Assembly: GCF_033473495.1 (NCBI RefSeq)
Contig: NC_088940.1
Span: 1,116,001-1,180,000, forward strand
Reading direction: 5' to 3'
From: Cercospora beticola
Taxonomy: Eukaryota; Ascomycota; Dothideomycetes; Mycosphaerellales; Mycosphaerellaceae
Length of the DNA: 64,000 nt
Shown here in pieces: positions 42,890 through 54,083 of this stretch. Both the position numbers and the translations under genes were made by a program. Every line of letters begins with the position of its first letter. The first letter of the stretch is position 1. The notes beneath the pieces were generated by a model. That model did no database searches. It was not told where the DNA came from and saw nothing but the letters and a program-made list of their open reading frames with translations.

Positions 42890-45800
42890 ATGGAGGCGCT
42901 CGAAAACACCAGACCCTCGGGATTGAAGCCTCCCAGCAAACTACCCGCCTTCGCTGGCACACGCGCCCTTCAAGAAACGACACTGAGCGAGCAAAATGCG
43001 CGTACGGCGGATGGAGCCAGTGGGATTGGCAGTTCGATGCGACCGCCTAGTACCATCGTCCCGAGCAAGCACAAAGTCAGCAACTGTACGTGACGCGACA
43101 GGAGGAGATATGTACAATCCGGCTGACTTCAAGCAGTGCCCGAGCCGCCCATGAAGCGTAAGACGCTCGCTGAGCGTGCTGGCGAGCCCGCGAACACTCT
43201 GCGCAACAAGCCTAGCATATCGAGTGGCTTCGGAACGCGACCAACAACGAGCGGCGCTAATTCTTATCGCGCCCCTGCGAGCATTCCATCGGCAACGGGC
43301 AGTCTTCGAGGATTGCGTCCGCCTAGTCGGCAGGCCAATGGCTTCGGACCCGGAACACGCACGAACAGCAATTACAGCGTCACCAAAACACCCGCACCAC
43401 AATACGACGAAGACGACGATGGAGATGGGACACTTTCCTCACGCAAAGGTACTCCCGTGCTTTCCTTCAGTTCAAATGCGCTACATGTCCAAAAGACTCG
43501 CACGAAGAGCAATCTACACGTCCAACAACATGAACCGCAGTTCCAGTCTGCGATGGCCAAGTCTCAACACTCTGGCGCATACTTTCCGAGCATTGGCGAT
43601 GACAGCAGCGACGGCAGCTCCGTGGCCACGTCACGCAATAGCTCGGCTTCTTCAGTCTCAGCACCACCACAGCAAATACCAATTACCAAAGGAGGGCCTG
43701 TTGGTGCCAGTAAACCCTCTCGCGAAGTATCACTCAGCACAGCTTTCAATACCCTTTCCCTTACCCCCAAACCCCGTTCTTCACTGCGGCATCGCCCTTC
43801 GCTTGAGCGTATCAAGGAAGAGCTATCGCCGTCGAAGATCCCCAAATTCGCCTGCGTTACAAACACTACCCTTCGTCACACGCAGTCTGCTCAGCACCTG
43901 CGCTCCCCGTCCCCCAACAAACACAGCATATCGGCAGCTGGCCTTCAAACACCGCTTACGGTGACAAAGACCAAGCGCAGAGAACAAATGCCTATTTTCT
44001 TGACGAAAGAAAAGCTGACCCCTGTTAAAGGAGGCTGGGATACCGTCGACCGACTCGATCATATGGAAAGGATGTTCCAGAAGCTCAAAGGTGAAATGGA
44101 CAGCGCGAATGGCGCGAAAGACTCGATCGAAACGTCTTTGGAGATCTTCAAGACTCGATGCGCCGAGCTTGAGAAAGAGAAGAATGAGTTGAAATCAGAT
44201 CTCAGAATCACTTCGACCGATCTCGAACGAACGCGAAACGAACTTCACACGACCTCGACCGATCTGCGACAAGTGCGACGAGACCACGAGCGTGAAATGC
44301 TGGACGTGGAGAGGAAGCATGAACGCGAGCTTGCAGATCTGCGACTCAAGCAAGAAAAGCAGGAAATTCAATTCGAGCGAGAAAGAGAAAGGTCAGCCGA
44401 CAAATTCAGGAGGGAGATGGAAGAAGCGCGCAGAACGTGGGAACGGCAACAGAGTGATAAAGAGGCGGATCTCACGTCGCAGAGTTGGGAGGAGATGGCG
44501 CAGCTCAGAGCAGATCACGAGAAGGAGAAAGCAGCACTGCAGAAAGAACTGGACGAGCTTCGTCAGGCAGGAGAGAGTAGAGCGACCGAGTCCGCGTCAG
44601 AGGTCCAGCAGCTGCGCGATTCTTCTGCAGACATGCAAAAACAGCTTGAGGCTAGTAAAGCCACCGAGATCACTTTGAGGAGCCGGATATCTGCTTTCGA
44701 GACCAGGATTGCGGCACTGGAGCAGGAGAGGAATACTTTGGTCGAAAAGGCGAAGTTCTTAGAGGGCAGCCAGGAAGCGCAAAGTCTTGAGTTCACCAGC
44801 ATGCACGGTAAATTGGAAGAAGCCATTGCGCAGAAGAACGAAGCTGTCGAGACGCTCCGAAAGGAGGAGGTTCTGCGGCGTAAATTAAACAACACAATCC
44901 TGGAGCTGCGGGGCAACATTCGTGTGTTCGTCCGGACGAGGCCCTTGCTGAACGGAGAAGACGATCCAGCCAAGGTCGAATACCTCGATCAAGACTCATT
45001 GGAAGGCTGCAAAGAAATGGTTGTGCACGCACCCGCAACACAGTCCGCTATGGGGACGGCACGAAACGAAAAGCAGCTCTATGTATTTGATCGAATTTTC
45101 ACCCCTGGAACCCCGAACGAAGATGTCTTCGCTGAATGCCAAGACCTGATACAGTCTGTCGTCGATGGGTATAATGTCAGCATCCTCTCCTATGGTCAGA
45201 CAGGCAGCGGCAAGACGTACGGTATGACCGGACCTAGAGGCATCATACCGAGCGCTATCACAATGCTTCTCTCCGAGATGCAACGGCTGAAGACGAAAGG
45301 CTGGGAATATGCAGTGGAAGCCAACTTCGTTGAAGTGTACAACGAGACTTTGAACGATCTGCTTGGCGATGCGAAGTCTTGGGATGAAGGCGATGGCGTT
45401 GCCACTGCCTCGCGTGGCAAGACGAAAGAAAAGCATGAGATCCATCATGATCCCGCCACTGGGAAGACGTCCGTTTCCAACTTGACGACGATAGGCCTAT
45501 GGCCGCCGCCTCCCAACGACGGCAATTGGCCTCCCGCTGCACCTGTGGATGGCGAAGAAGTCGACTCCTCCACCAATTCGTACACTGAGAAGGCCGTCGA
45601 GAACCTTCTCAATACTGCATCGAGCAATAGACGGGTTGCCGCCACCAAAGCCAATGAGCGCAGTTCTCGAAGCCACAGCGTGTTTATTCTGACGCTCAAG
45701 GGTTCCTGCGCAGCGACTGGCGAAAGTAGTGAAGGAGTGCTCAACCTCGTAGACTTGGCAGGAAGTGAGCGCTTGAAGCAATCTGGTGCTGAAGGCAGCC

Positions 45801-46146
45801 GCCGAAAAGAGACACAAGCAATCAACAAATCTCTGTCGTCGCTCGGGGACGTCATCGCGGCTCTCGGCAGCAAGACGAGCAGTGAGGCCCATATTCCGTA
45901 CAGAAACAGCAAGGTGAGTGCAAGTCCCCGGTTGCGTGAGATGTACATGTGTCCAAGCTAACTCGTGTACAGCTAACTTATCTTCTCCAATCTTCTCTCG
46001 GCGGCAGCACAGCAGGCAAATCCTCGCGAACGCTCATGCTGCTGCATCTCAGTCCATTGCAGGCTCATTGGCAAGAGAGTAAGAGCAGTCTGAAATTTGC
46101 CGAGAAAGTACATACAACGCATATTGGAACAGCCAAGAAGCGATAA
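42890..46146 (+). CDS. klpA: C-terminal kinesin-14 (KlpA/Kar3 type)
   Basis: Three exons: 42890-43085, 43137-45913 and 45973-46146, giving 1048 aa. This minus-end-directed motor acts in spindle assembly and opposes kinesin-5. The N-terminal ~370 residues are Ser/Pro/Arg-rich and disordered (microtubule-binding tail). A long coiled coil follows (about 370-650, Glu/Arg/Lys heptads). The neck and motor sit at the C-terminus: ELRGNIRVFVRTRP, P-loop GQTGSGKTYGMTGP near residues 752-765, ANERSSRSHSVF (switch I) and LVDLAGSERLKQSGA (switch II). Exon 3 gives LTYLLQSSLGGSTAGKSSRT and ends FAEKVHTTHIGTAKKR. The usual LGGNSKTLM block is changed and lengthened here. A motor at the C-terminus plus ELRGNIRVF identifies kinesin-14. 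Confidence 0.95.
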
Positions 46147-49099
46147 GTTGCGGATTGGGCTTCGCTGGCGGGATGGACTTTTGTCGACACTGCATATTAT
46201 GACGAGAACAAGACTTTGTGATACCATTGACGAAATTGCGTTGTGAGCAAGAGCTAGCAGTATAGCGTTGTGCCCGATTATACATCTAAAGAGCGATCCA
46301 ACCTCCGTTCGATCCGGAAGCTGCCACCATGGCATCACTTTCGCTAATGTGTCTTCAACGTAAACGTGTTCCAAGTACAAGACCGCTCGAAGGGTCTTAC
46401 GTTTGGCTCGAACGCTGCGAGTAAGTCTGTCCATCAGTGACGCATTTCGTCGAGTTTGTGGGTCAAACGAATCCACGTTGTTTTACGCGCTGTAGCAACT
46501 ATCGTTGATGAAGGCGTGTCTCAAGAGTCAACCAAACGAGAAGAAATGACGACCAAAGTCAAAGATTGCAACACCAGGTATGGTACAGGCGCTTGCTGAA
46601 TTGTTTACGAAGTTCAAAATAGATAGCGCCGTTTGCATAGTATCAGGATATGAAGTGTGAATGCACATGAAGTGGGACAACTTCTGTTGCACAGGCGGCT
46701 GTTTCATGAGGGCCAGAATTGGAGCAGGCGGCTACTCCTGACACGCGAGGCTGAACGCGAACACTCCACCACGGCGACTCGCCTGGACCCTTTGCACAAA
46801 GACGGCACAAGCTACAAACATAGCAAGACGACACAATGAGTAGCGTACTGGCCGGAGATGCGCAATGCTCTACGCGAAATCTCATCACTGTCACATTGCC
46901 ACGCAACCAAAGTACACCGCTCCTCGAAGGGCCACGAAGGCGTGAAGCTTTGCACTTCCGCTGAGGATATGCTGGGTGGATGATCGACTTTCCCAAGCCA
47001 GGTCCAGCAGAGACGATCATGCACAAACTCCAGCCCGCCGCGCGAGGGTGAAGCTGAATGTGGGCGGAGATGAACCAGCGGGTCTTTGTGCGACGAGTTG
47101 GAGTTGGAGGCTTGCCGTGTCTTGCTCGAGAGAGATTCGCAATTTGACGTATCACTATTGCGAGGCTTCACACATGTGTTGGACAGGACCACAAGGAACT
47201 GCGCAAGGCTTGGGGGAGAATGTGCACATGCAGGTTTCGGACGACAGCTGCACCCCAAAGGCTAAGTGATAGACTTGCGCACGATGACAGGGACGGCGCG
47301 ACGGTCGAGACGGCTCCAGTACATGTGATGCCACGACCAGTAGGAACACGTTTTGGCATGCGACGACCTGTCTCACTCAGGAGGTCGGCAGTCGACGTTA
47401 TGAAGAAATGGTGGCCGAGAAGCTTTAGAGTTCCAACCTTTCGGCTGGTCCCATGCTTTGCGACTCTCCCTTCGAGGTCACCCACTCGCCTGAGATGTCC
47501 GCCCAGCGACGATCACTCCTCCGACTTGACAGCTCCCTGCCCTGATGGGGGCCATGTTCTACTTCAGGCACGCGTCCACGACTCGAGACGCGTGCATGCC
47601 GTTGTGCGCCCCGCGGGCTGGCAAACGCGCTGCGGTCACTGTTTGCCACACTCGCGCAGCAGCAGTGGGCCGCGATTGAGTCGCTCGGCCTGTGGATACC
47701 AATATATCGCTCTGCGAGCAAGCGGCACGAGATGACTGGCGGTCAGAGAGCGTGGCATCGACTGCGGAGAGCGTGTTGTCCTCGCCTGCGACAGAGTATA
47801 CGTCTCGCTATCTGATACGCGCGATCACCAGCTCGCCAGCGGGCCCCAGGCCACCAGATCCCCAGCAGGTCATCACGTCGTCGACCCCAGAGATACGCAT
47901 CCAGAGCGCGTGTCACAAGGTGCTGGAGTCGGCCCAAGGTGGCAGCGTGGAGATCTGCTAGTCGCAGTCCGGCGCAGACCCCTCGCGTTACAATCTTCGG
48001 TACAGATTCTTTGTCAACCACGGACGCTGAGACGTCAGGGCTGGCCGACAGCTGCGTCCTTGCGGCGAGCGAGGCATGCCCCGGTCGTGTCTGCGTCGGC
48101 GGGTGGTTTGGCGACGCGCTGCGACGAGCAATTCTCGCTCGAGAGCCTATCGACACTGCCAGCGTCTACGATGGCCGTTGGCTTGCTAACGTGAAACGCG
48201 AGCAGGCCGTGGCGCTCTGCACGTAATGACTGAAACAAGCGGGCAGCGTGTGCTGTCAAATTACTCGCTCGGAGCTTTGGTGGCGACGCGCCTTGGCCCT
48301 CAGCTGGTTGGCGATCCCGGCCAATCATGCGCGCACCACGTCCCTGTGGGTCACATACCAAAAACCCAACCTGCCGCGCCAGCGACCTCCTGCATTGAGT
48401 ATCAGTGGCAGGAAATGGCTAAGTATCTAATAAAGCGCGCCGCTCGTCAGGCGTTGTTTTCCAGCACTCCTCACCACAAACGATCTGTACCGATCGCTCG
48501 CCCTCTCGCCGACACCTAATTCACCACCCACGAGTTTCACTCCTTCCCAGCTTGCAGGGAAACGCCACGCTGCACTGAACCTCTTCCCGCCGTCAGGTAC
48601 AGCATAGCCATCGCAGCCTTGTGCAGCCATCAGTACCACACGACCTGCCAACGGCCGATTGGAATTTTTCGATATATCTAGCACCTAGTCCGCTGGCCGG
48701 ACCGAATTATAATCTTTGCACGCTTCGTCGTCCCGGTTTTTGCCCGAAACCAAAAAGTACCCTACACCGCTGGATCCTGGCCCACCTAGATCTCTTCCCA
48801 TCTGCCTAATAATCTTGGTCTTCGAGCTCTTGCCAGGCTGCAACTGGATCCTAATCACCATTGTCGCCAACGAGCTTACGAGCTCTTCATTGTCTGGTCG
48901 ACCGCATCGTGTGAATTGCCCATTGTGATAGGCAGCCATCACTCGACCTCACGATACCTATTGTTACTATCTACAATAGGCAGAAGCCCACTCCCCTCGA
49001 CGATATAGCATCGTCAGTTCTTGGATCAATCGCCACTGGCACCATCAACAACACCGGAAATTTGGATCCAGCAACGGCATACCAAGCAACGCAACGATC
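46147..49099. other. Gene-free 2.9 kb upstream of the cyclin gene
   Basis: No frame on either strand has family resemblance. The longest ones (46643-47155 minus, 47220-47735 plus, 47743-48156 minus) overlap one another and have Arg/Ser/Cys-rich chance composition. The last 600 bases contain CT-rich and CACC-rich stretches typical of a fungal promoter and leader for the cyclin. A long regulatory region or an unannotated noncoding transcript is possible. Confidence 0.4.
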
Positions 49100-50182
49100 A
49101 TGGCATACTCACCCGCAACACCCGAGCAGAATGCTGCTGCGATGCAACATTTCATCTACCTACCTGTGTCGCAAGATATGATCAGCTATCTTGCCATCAA
49201 GGCTGCACAAGTCATTCGATGCGAAGGCAGCCAGCCAGTCTCGACAAACAACAAGGCTCTTCCACCCACACCTCCAACCACTCCTCCACAACAACAGCAA
49301 AACGCCGCCTACTTCGAGCCAGCTCTTCCGTCATTGGAACTGTTTATCACGGCCCTCGTGGAGAGGTCACATGTCCAAGTTCCGACGCTAATGACGTCCC
49401 TGGTCTATCTTGGCAGACTACAACAGCGTCTGCCTCCGGTCGCCAAGGGTATGCGATGTACCGCGCACCGCATCTTCCTCGCCGCTCTTATCCTTGCCGC
49501 GAAGAACCTCAACGACTCGTCGCCGAAGAACAAGCACTGGGCTCGTTATACGGCCGTACGAGGCTTCGACAACTTCGGCTTCAGCCTAACAGAAGTCAAT
49601 CTCATGGAGAAGCAGCTTCTGGGCTTGCTCGAATGGGATCTGAGGGTCACTGAGGACGACCTTTACTACCATCTCGAGCCTTTCCTTGCTCCAATCCGAT
49701 CGTATCAGATTCGCCAGGCAGAGAAGCAGCGCCAGCGTGAGGAACTGGCCGCATACGAGCAGCGCCAGCTCATCTTTGCAGCCCAACAACAAAGTCGGGC
49801 AGCAATGGAAGCTTCCCGCTACTACGAATCTCCTAGGTCGATGGGCCAGTACACACATCAGCAAACGATGTACTATCCTGGCTCATCGAACTCCTCATCT
49901 CGACTACCATCGAGAACGCCTTCGCTGTCTCCACCAACTCGAAGCCACTCTGCTGCCTCATCCGTATCTGCTGACTCTTACGCTTGCTCATCGTCCCCCG
50001 CAAGCCTCATGTCTTCGTACAATGAGCCCAGCACAGAGCTTCAGTATAAGCAAGCGCGACCGATCATCAGCCACAGCTTGCCACTCGAGCACACCGACAT
50101 ACCAGCAAAGAAACAAAAAGCCAACATCTTCTCGCGGTTTCTCCCGTCTACCCTGACACGCCCAGCCATCACTGGCTACTAG
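49100..50182 (+). CDS. PCL1/2-type (Pho85-class) cyclin
   Basis: Single exon, 360 aa. The cyclin box covers about residues 60-205: [38 protein letters not shown], then [20 protein letters not shown] and [20 protein letters not shown]. It closes with [20 protein letters not shown]. Fungal PCL1/2 cyclins activate a Pho85/PhoA-type CDK in G1 and polarised growth or conidiation. A Gln/Arg helix ([20 protein letters not shown]) and a Ser/Pro/Thr-rich tail follow. [16 protein letters not shown] patch near the end looks like a nuclear localisation signal. The frame around a Gln run (QQQQ near residue 63) shows no break. The very long upstream intergenic region suggests complex control. Confidence 0.88.
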   Translation: MAYSPATPEQNAAAMQHFIYLPVSQDMISYLAIKAAQVIRCEGSQPVSTNNKALPPTPPTTPPQQQQNAAYFEPALPSLELFITALVERSHVQVPTLMTSLVYLGRLQQRLPPVAKGMRCTAHRIFLAALILAAKNLNDSSPKNKHWARYTAVRGFDNFGFSLTEVNLMEKQLLGLLEWDLRVTEDDLYYHLEPFLAPIRSYQIRQAEKQRQREELAAYEQRQLIFAAQQQSRAAMEASRYYESPRSMGQYTHQQTMYYPGSSNSSSRLPSRTPSLSPPTRSHSAASSVSADSYACSSSPASLMSSYNEPSTELQYKQARPIISHSLPLEHTDIPAKKQKANIFSRFLPSTLTRPAITGY

Positions 50183-51217
50183 TCTGAACCCCGACTTTAT
50201 TTCAAACACTCTTTATTATGTTTCTCAAGCCAACACCACGAGGCAGGACCGGGCGAGATTGGTGGCATTATCGGAGCTTAACAGACGATAACGGACGGCA
50301 TCAGAGAAGCGAAGCAAAGCGAGCTTAACGCATGGTTTCACGAATTGATGACAACAAACTGCATGGCAAGGGAGCTGGGGAACACGAGCTGGCTCGTTCA
50401 AATGAGCGCTTTCTTGGTTTAATCAGCATTATACCACTTTGAATGCATTGCAAATGGCGCGAGGGAAGAGGCATGGAGACGGGGAACACCAAAAATTTCG
50501 CCGTCGATCTGGACTGGCACGATGGAAGGAAGTCTTTACTGTGCGTTTGCTGTAAAGATATTAGAGATGAGGACGGACCTACTACTGTCTGCATTGGATT
50601 GTCACGCTCGCTTGGATATGAGAGTGATCAAAGCAGGCGGTTGATTAGGCAGAATAGAATTGACAATGAATCGCCGCCCTCTTCGGCGAATTCGAAACTT
50701 TGCTACTTTGTACTTCTATTGTTCCAGATTTTTGAGATCCGATGTTCAAGCGATTATGATGAGGTGACCCCCTTGCATATCTTCAGACGCAACTCCGCAT
50801 GTTCACAGTTCGGATAACGTCATGTTATAGTTTCATTGCAATATAGGTTGAAGTTCGTGTCGGAGATAGTTCGCAGGGTCGTGAAGGTGCAGAAAGCTTG
50901 CTGCCACTGCGGTACTTTGGAAAGTCTGAATATGGTTCATGCAAGCCGTTTCTCATACGAGTCGTAACAAGCGTTGCTCGCTGGAGCATTGGACGTTTCA
51001 TTACTACTGAAGACTTGCTTCGAGGTCGCTATATTGGCAATCTAGGGCATCGAGTAATGCATCGTGCGATAGACAATTCTCTCGACAGTATCGTGACGTA
51101 GCGGGGGAGGGCTCTCGATCGCAGCGTAAGCACTCATGTAGCAGGGTTCATTCAGGCTTGAGAGTGCTGTGAAGCTACACATAGTTGTTCTAGGTAGTAG
51201 TCGACTCGACGTTAACG
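50183..51217. other. Convergent 3' intergenic, 1 kb
   Basis: Between the cyclin and AIM32-like genes. Short frames on both strands lack resemblance to known proteins, and no repeat or RNA gene is seen. Confidence 0.4.
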
Positions 51218-52321
51218 TCACCAGCTTACAAGTCCCTTCTCTCGATCGAAGCCACCGCGCAACTGGCGCTCTGGTTTGACAACTTTGCCTTGCAGTACTG
51301 TAAACCTCACCACATTCTCGCAATCCTCCGGCCGTATCCGGGCAAGCCAAATACATTGTGCAGCTTCCCCTTCAATTTCGTTCGCGGTGCCGTTGATTTG
51401 CTGTTGCACATTTCGCCGCGGTTCGGCTCGGCGATATACCATCATGTTTGCGCTGTACTTGTGGCCGCCGACATGTGAGATGAAGTAGATTCCCACGCCA
51501 CCGGGCCGTTCATCGTGAAGATCTCTGTAGAGTCCAAGAGGTCGCAGGTGTCGTTCTAGTTCTTTTCGGAGGAGTGGTGCGGATTGGCCGCAGCGGGCAT
51601 CGCGTGTTGCTTGTGAGCAGAGCAAGATGATGTACTTGTGGGGACAGGCGCGGAGAGATAGGCCAGCAGGAAGGTCCTTTGGAGGAGATGGCAGAGGGGT
51701 GTGTGGTGCATCACCATTGCCCTCTTCCTTGGCAGAGCCATTGGAGTCTTGGGTCTCCTCAGCATCGAGTGGCATTGTTGCAGTCGGAGCAGTGTTTATG
51801 ACACTCTTGATCAGCTCCGGAACGTGCTTGGGTGTGACATTCTCGATGTAGGTGAAGGAGGGCATGAGCAACACTGTCGTCGGTCGATCGACACCATACG
51901 GTCCAACGTGATTGCCTGAGATATCCGGCGGTGGGATGTTGCTGGCACTCAGCATCAATTTCCCTCCTTCGACCTTGTCTATGTGCTCGCCCACGGCCTC
52001 CATGACGCTGCCTTTGACATCTTCCACTGATCGCACCCAATCCGTCTCACCAGTGGCCACAATGAGGTGTCTGGCGAAGCCGTTGATAAACCCATAGAGC
52101 TCGTCTTCCTCATCAATGGCGAATTTCCTCGGGTACGCTATCGAGCAGCTCGCGCAGTCGTGCAGGCACTCGTCGCCGTCGATCTCGGGTGTTGTTCGTG
52201 GGAAAAGAGCGTCTGCAGCTTTGGCAGTGTAGAAACCATCATCTCGCAGCTTGATGGCCTCGTCGCCGCGGCCTGACGTGACCCTGCGATAAATGGAACG
52301 AAGCATGCCGCCTGGTGACAT
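51218..52321 (-). CDS. AIM32: AIM32-like sucrase/ferredoxin-domain [2Fe-2S] protein
   Basis: Called from ATG 52321 (367 aa). Coding-like sequence continues in frame to an acceptor-like site at 52447 (AIASRFVVSRPAAFYKSSRQ, a mitochondrial-presequence-like segment), so an upstream exon is likely. The protein is of the Apd1/Aim32 group, thioredoxin-like proteins with a bis-histidinyl [2Fe-2S] cluster. The body shows CLHDCASCSIAYP, then TDWVRSVEDVKGSVMEAVGE, and the C-terminal core KYIILLCSQATRDARCGQSA with two Cys nine residues apart, then SHVGGHKYSANMMVYR (His-x3-His). That Cys/His pattern fits Aim32 more than Apd1, as I recall the family. Ends KPERQLRGGFDREKGLVSW. A Ser/Pro/Glu linker interrupts the middle. 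Confidence 0.78.
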   Translation of the reverse strand: MSPGGMLRSIYRRVTSGRGDEAIKLRDDGFYTAKAADALFPRTTPEIDGDECLHDCASCSIAYPRKFAIDEEDELYGFINGFARHLIVATGETDWVRSVEDVKGSVMEAVGEHIDKVEGGKLMLSASNIPPPDISGNHVGPYGVDRPTTVLLMPSFTYIENVTPKHVPELIKSVINTAPTATMPLDAEETQDSNGSAKEEGNGDAPHTPLPSPPKDLPAGLSLRACPHKYIILLCSQATRDARCGQSAPLLRKELERHLRPLGLYRDLHDERPGGVGIYFISHVGGHKYSANMMVYRRAEPRRNVQQQINGTANEIEGEAAQCIWLARIRPEDCENVVRFTVLQGKVVKPERQLRGGFDREKGLVSW

Positions 52322-52681
52322 ATTTCGAAGCGGGCGGGTTATCAATCTTATAAGATCCACGGCGCTAATTCCGCGGGGTTGACGCGATGACTTATAGAAC
52401 GCGGCTGGTCGGGAAACCACGAAGCGCGACGCGATTGCTGCCTGCAAAGAACAAAAGAAAACTCCAACTCCAATCGCAATAATGTGTCCCGAGACTCATT
52501 CACTTGCTGCTGACGAATGGGGAACCAAGAGTATATGCTATCAACCTCACTGCATGTACCTCTCGGACTCTCGTAACTCCGAGTCCACCAAATCCGACCC
52601 CCGAACGACGTGTAAAAAAGGCAAGCGTGGTTTCTAGCAAACATCGAAGGAATACGACAGCTGGCAGCACCAGAATGGCGT

Positions 52682-53806
52682 ATGCGCGGCACGACCACGG
52701 CTATGTCAAGTTGTGTCATCTTCCTGGCCGGAGCGCCTGATTCGTCCGCAATAGACTGGTCGAAGTGGTCGGAGCAGGACGATGACCATGCAATATGTCT
52801 TCGCATCCGGCGGTATCTTGGGCTTGCGAATCGTGAAGACGACAACTCGTTGTACACTAAGACACAAGCAACGGCATCTCATCCCATTGCAAAGTGGCGA
52901 CACGTGCCTCTCAACGAGGACGCTGAACCGGAGAAGCAACCAGAAGCAACACAGTTTTTGTCTTTCAACAATGCATCAAGAGAACAGCCCGACCAAGAGC
53001 ACGTGAAATTTCTCGAATACTCGTTGGCAGCACTACAAAATCTCGACTCTTCACAGATTGCCTCAGCGCCTCTGGATTATTCCACATACGATGAGACCAC
53101 TTTTGTGAGTGCACTTTCCTTCAATTCAGATGTCACGACATCACTTCCGACGACGGCTTCGATCTCAACGGATGCGTCCGACGAGCATCAGCAACAGATC
53201 GTGAACTTTGCAGGATACATCACAGACTTGAAGCGGATACCTACAGCACGCCATCTTGACTCTATTCACCCACAGACCATGACTATCAACGTTCTGGCCA
53301 GTGTCATCTCAACCCAACCACCACGCACGGTAAGGCTGCGCAAACGTGCTGCAGAGATGGATATCGTCGAGGTTCTGGTCGGTGACGAAACCAGAGCTGG
53401 CTTCAACATCAGCTTCTGGTTGCCGCCAACAGACAGCCAGCGCTCCAACGCTCCTTCCAGGTCTGAGGATCGCTCCAGTCTCAAGGCAGTCCTCGATGAG
53501 GTGAGAATCGGTGACTTACTTATGATTTCGAATATTGCTCTCGGCACATTCAGAAGCAACGTCTATGGCCAGAGCCTCAGCAAGAGGATCACGCGGAACA
53601 ACACCTCTATCGTGAAGTTGTCAAAGGACATCGTCGGTCTTTCGGCGCCGACTATGGCCAAGCTGGGAAGAGTGCGGGATTGGAGCAGCAATTTTGTAGG
53701 GAACAAGGCAGGCGTGAAACGCGCTGCTTCACCAGATTCAACGCACTTAGGCCATCGGAAAAGAAGTTCGCTCTTGCCACCTGATACCCAGCCAGGCGGA
53801 CTTTGA
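52682..53806 (+). CDS. Hypothetical protein with a possible OB-fold
   Basis: Single exon, 374 aa from 52682; a start at 52703 (MSSCVIFLAGAPDSSAIDW) is equally good. The N-terminal half is polar. From about residue 195 the pattern is strand-rich: MTINVLASVISTQPPRTVRL, MDIVEVLVGDETRAGFNISF, LDEVRIGDLLMISNIALGTF and RSNVYGQSLSKRITRNN. This order (strand, basic loop, VGDETRA, then RIGDLL..N) is what single-strand nucleic-acid-binding OB folds of the RPA/SHLD type look like. The C-terminus is basic (KRAASPD, GHRKRSSLL). Function is not known to me; a nuclear DNA-binding role is a guess. Divergent from the AIM32-like gene. Confidence 0.65.
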   Translation: MRGTTTAMSSCVIFLAGAPDSSAIDWSKWSEQDDDHAICLRIRRYLGLANREDDNSLYTKTQATASHPIAKWRHVPLNEDAEPEKQPEATQFLSFNNASREQPDQEHVKFLEYSLAALQNLDSSQIASAPLDYSTYDETTFVSALSFNSDVTTSLPTTASISTDASDEHQQQIVNFAGYITDLKRIPTARHLDSIHPQTMTINVLASVISTQPPRTVRLRKRAAEMDIVEVLVGDETRAGFNISFWLPPTDSQRSNAPSRSEDRSSLKAVLDEVRIGDLLMISNIALGTFRSNVYGQSLSKRITRNNTSIVKLSKDIVGLSAPTMAKLGRVRDWSSNFVGNKAGVKRAASPDSTHLGHRKRSSLLPPDTQPGGL

Positions 53807-54083
53807 GCCACGACGAATGAGAAGCAGATGCAGTACAGAACGTGAAGTAGACAGAACAACAGTAGTAATGGACAGCTTGCATTTGCTTCAGTCCCTATTT
53901 CACAGAATATACAAACGTTAATTTTGAGACGGAAAGACCGCCATCATATATAATACAAGTTGGGTATCTTGATTCGAATTGAAAGACGCGCTCGAGGCGC
54001 GCGTTGTATGTCGCGGCGGCTTGCGCCTTCCTCAAAAGTTTCGAAGACGATGGTCCCGCCAAACAGCACACCAAGCCCAGACC

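Noticed and set aside
49021..49653. 210-aa frame overlapping the cyclin
   Set aside because: Shadow of the cyclin gene, which has a full cyclin box in the other frame.
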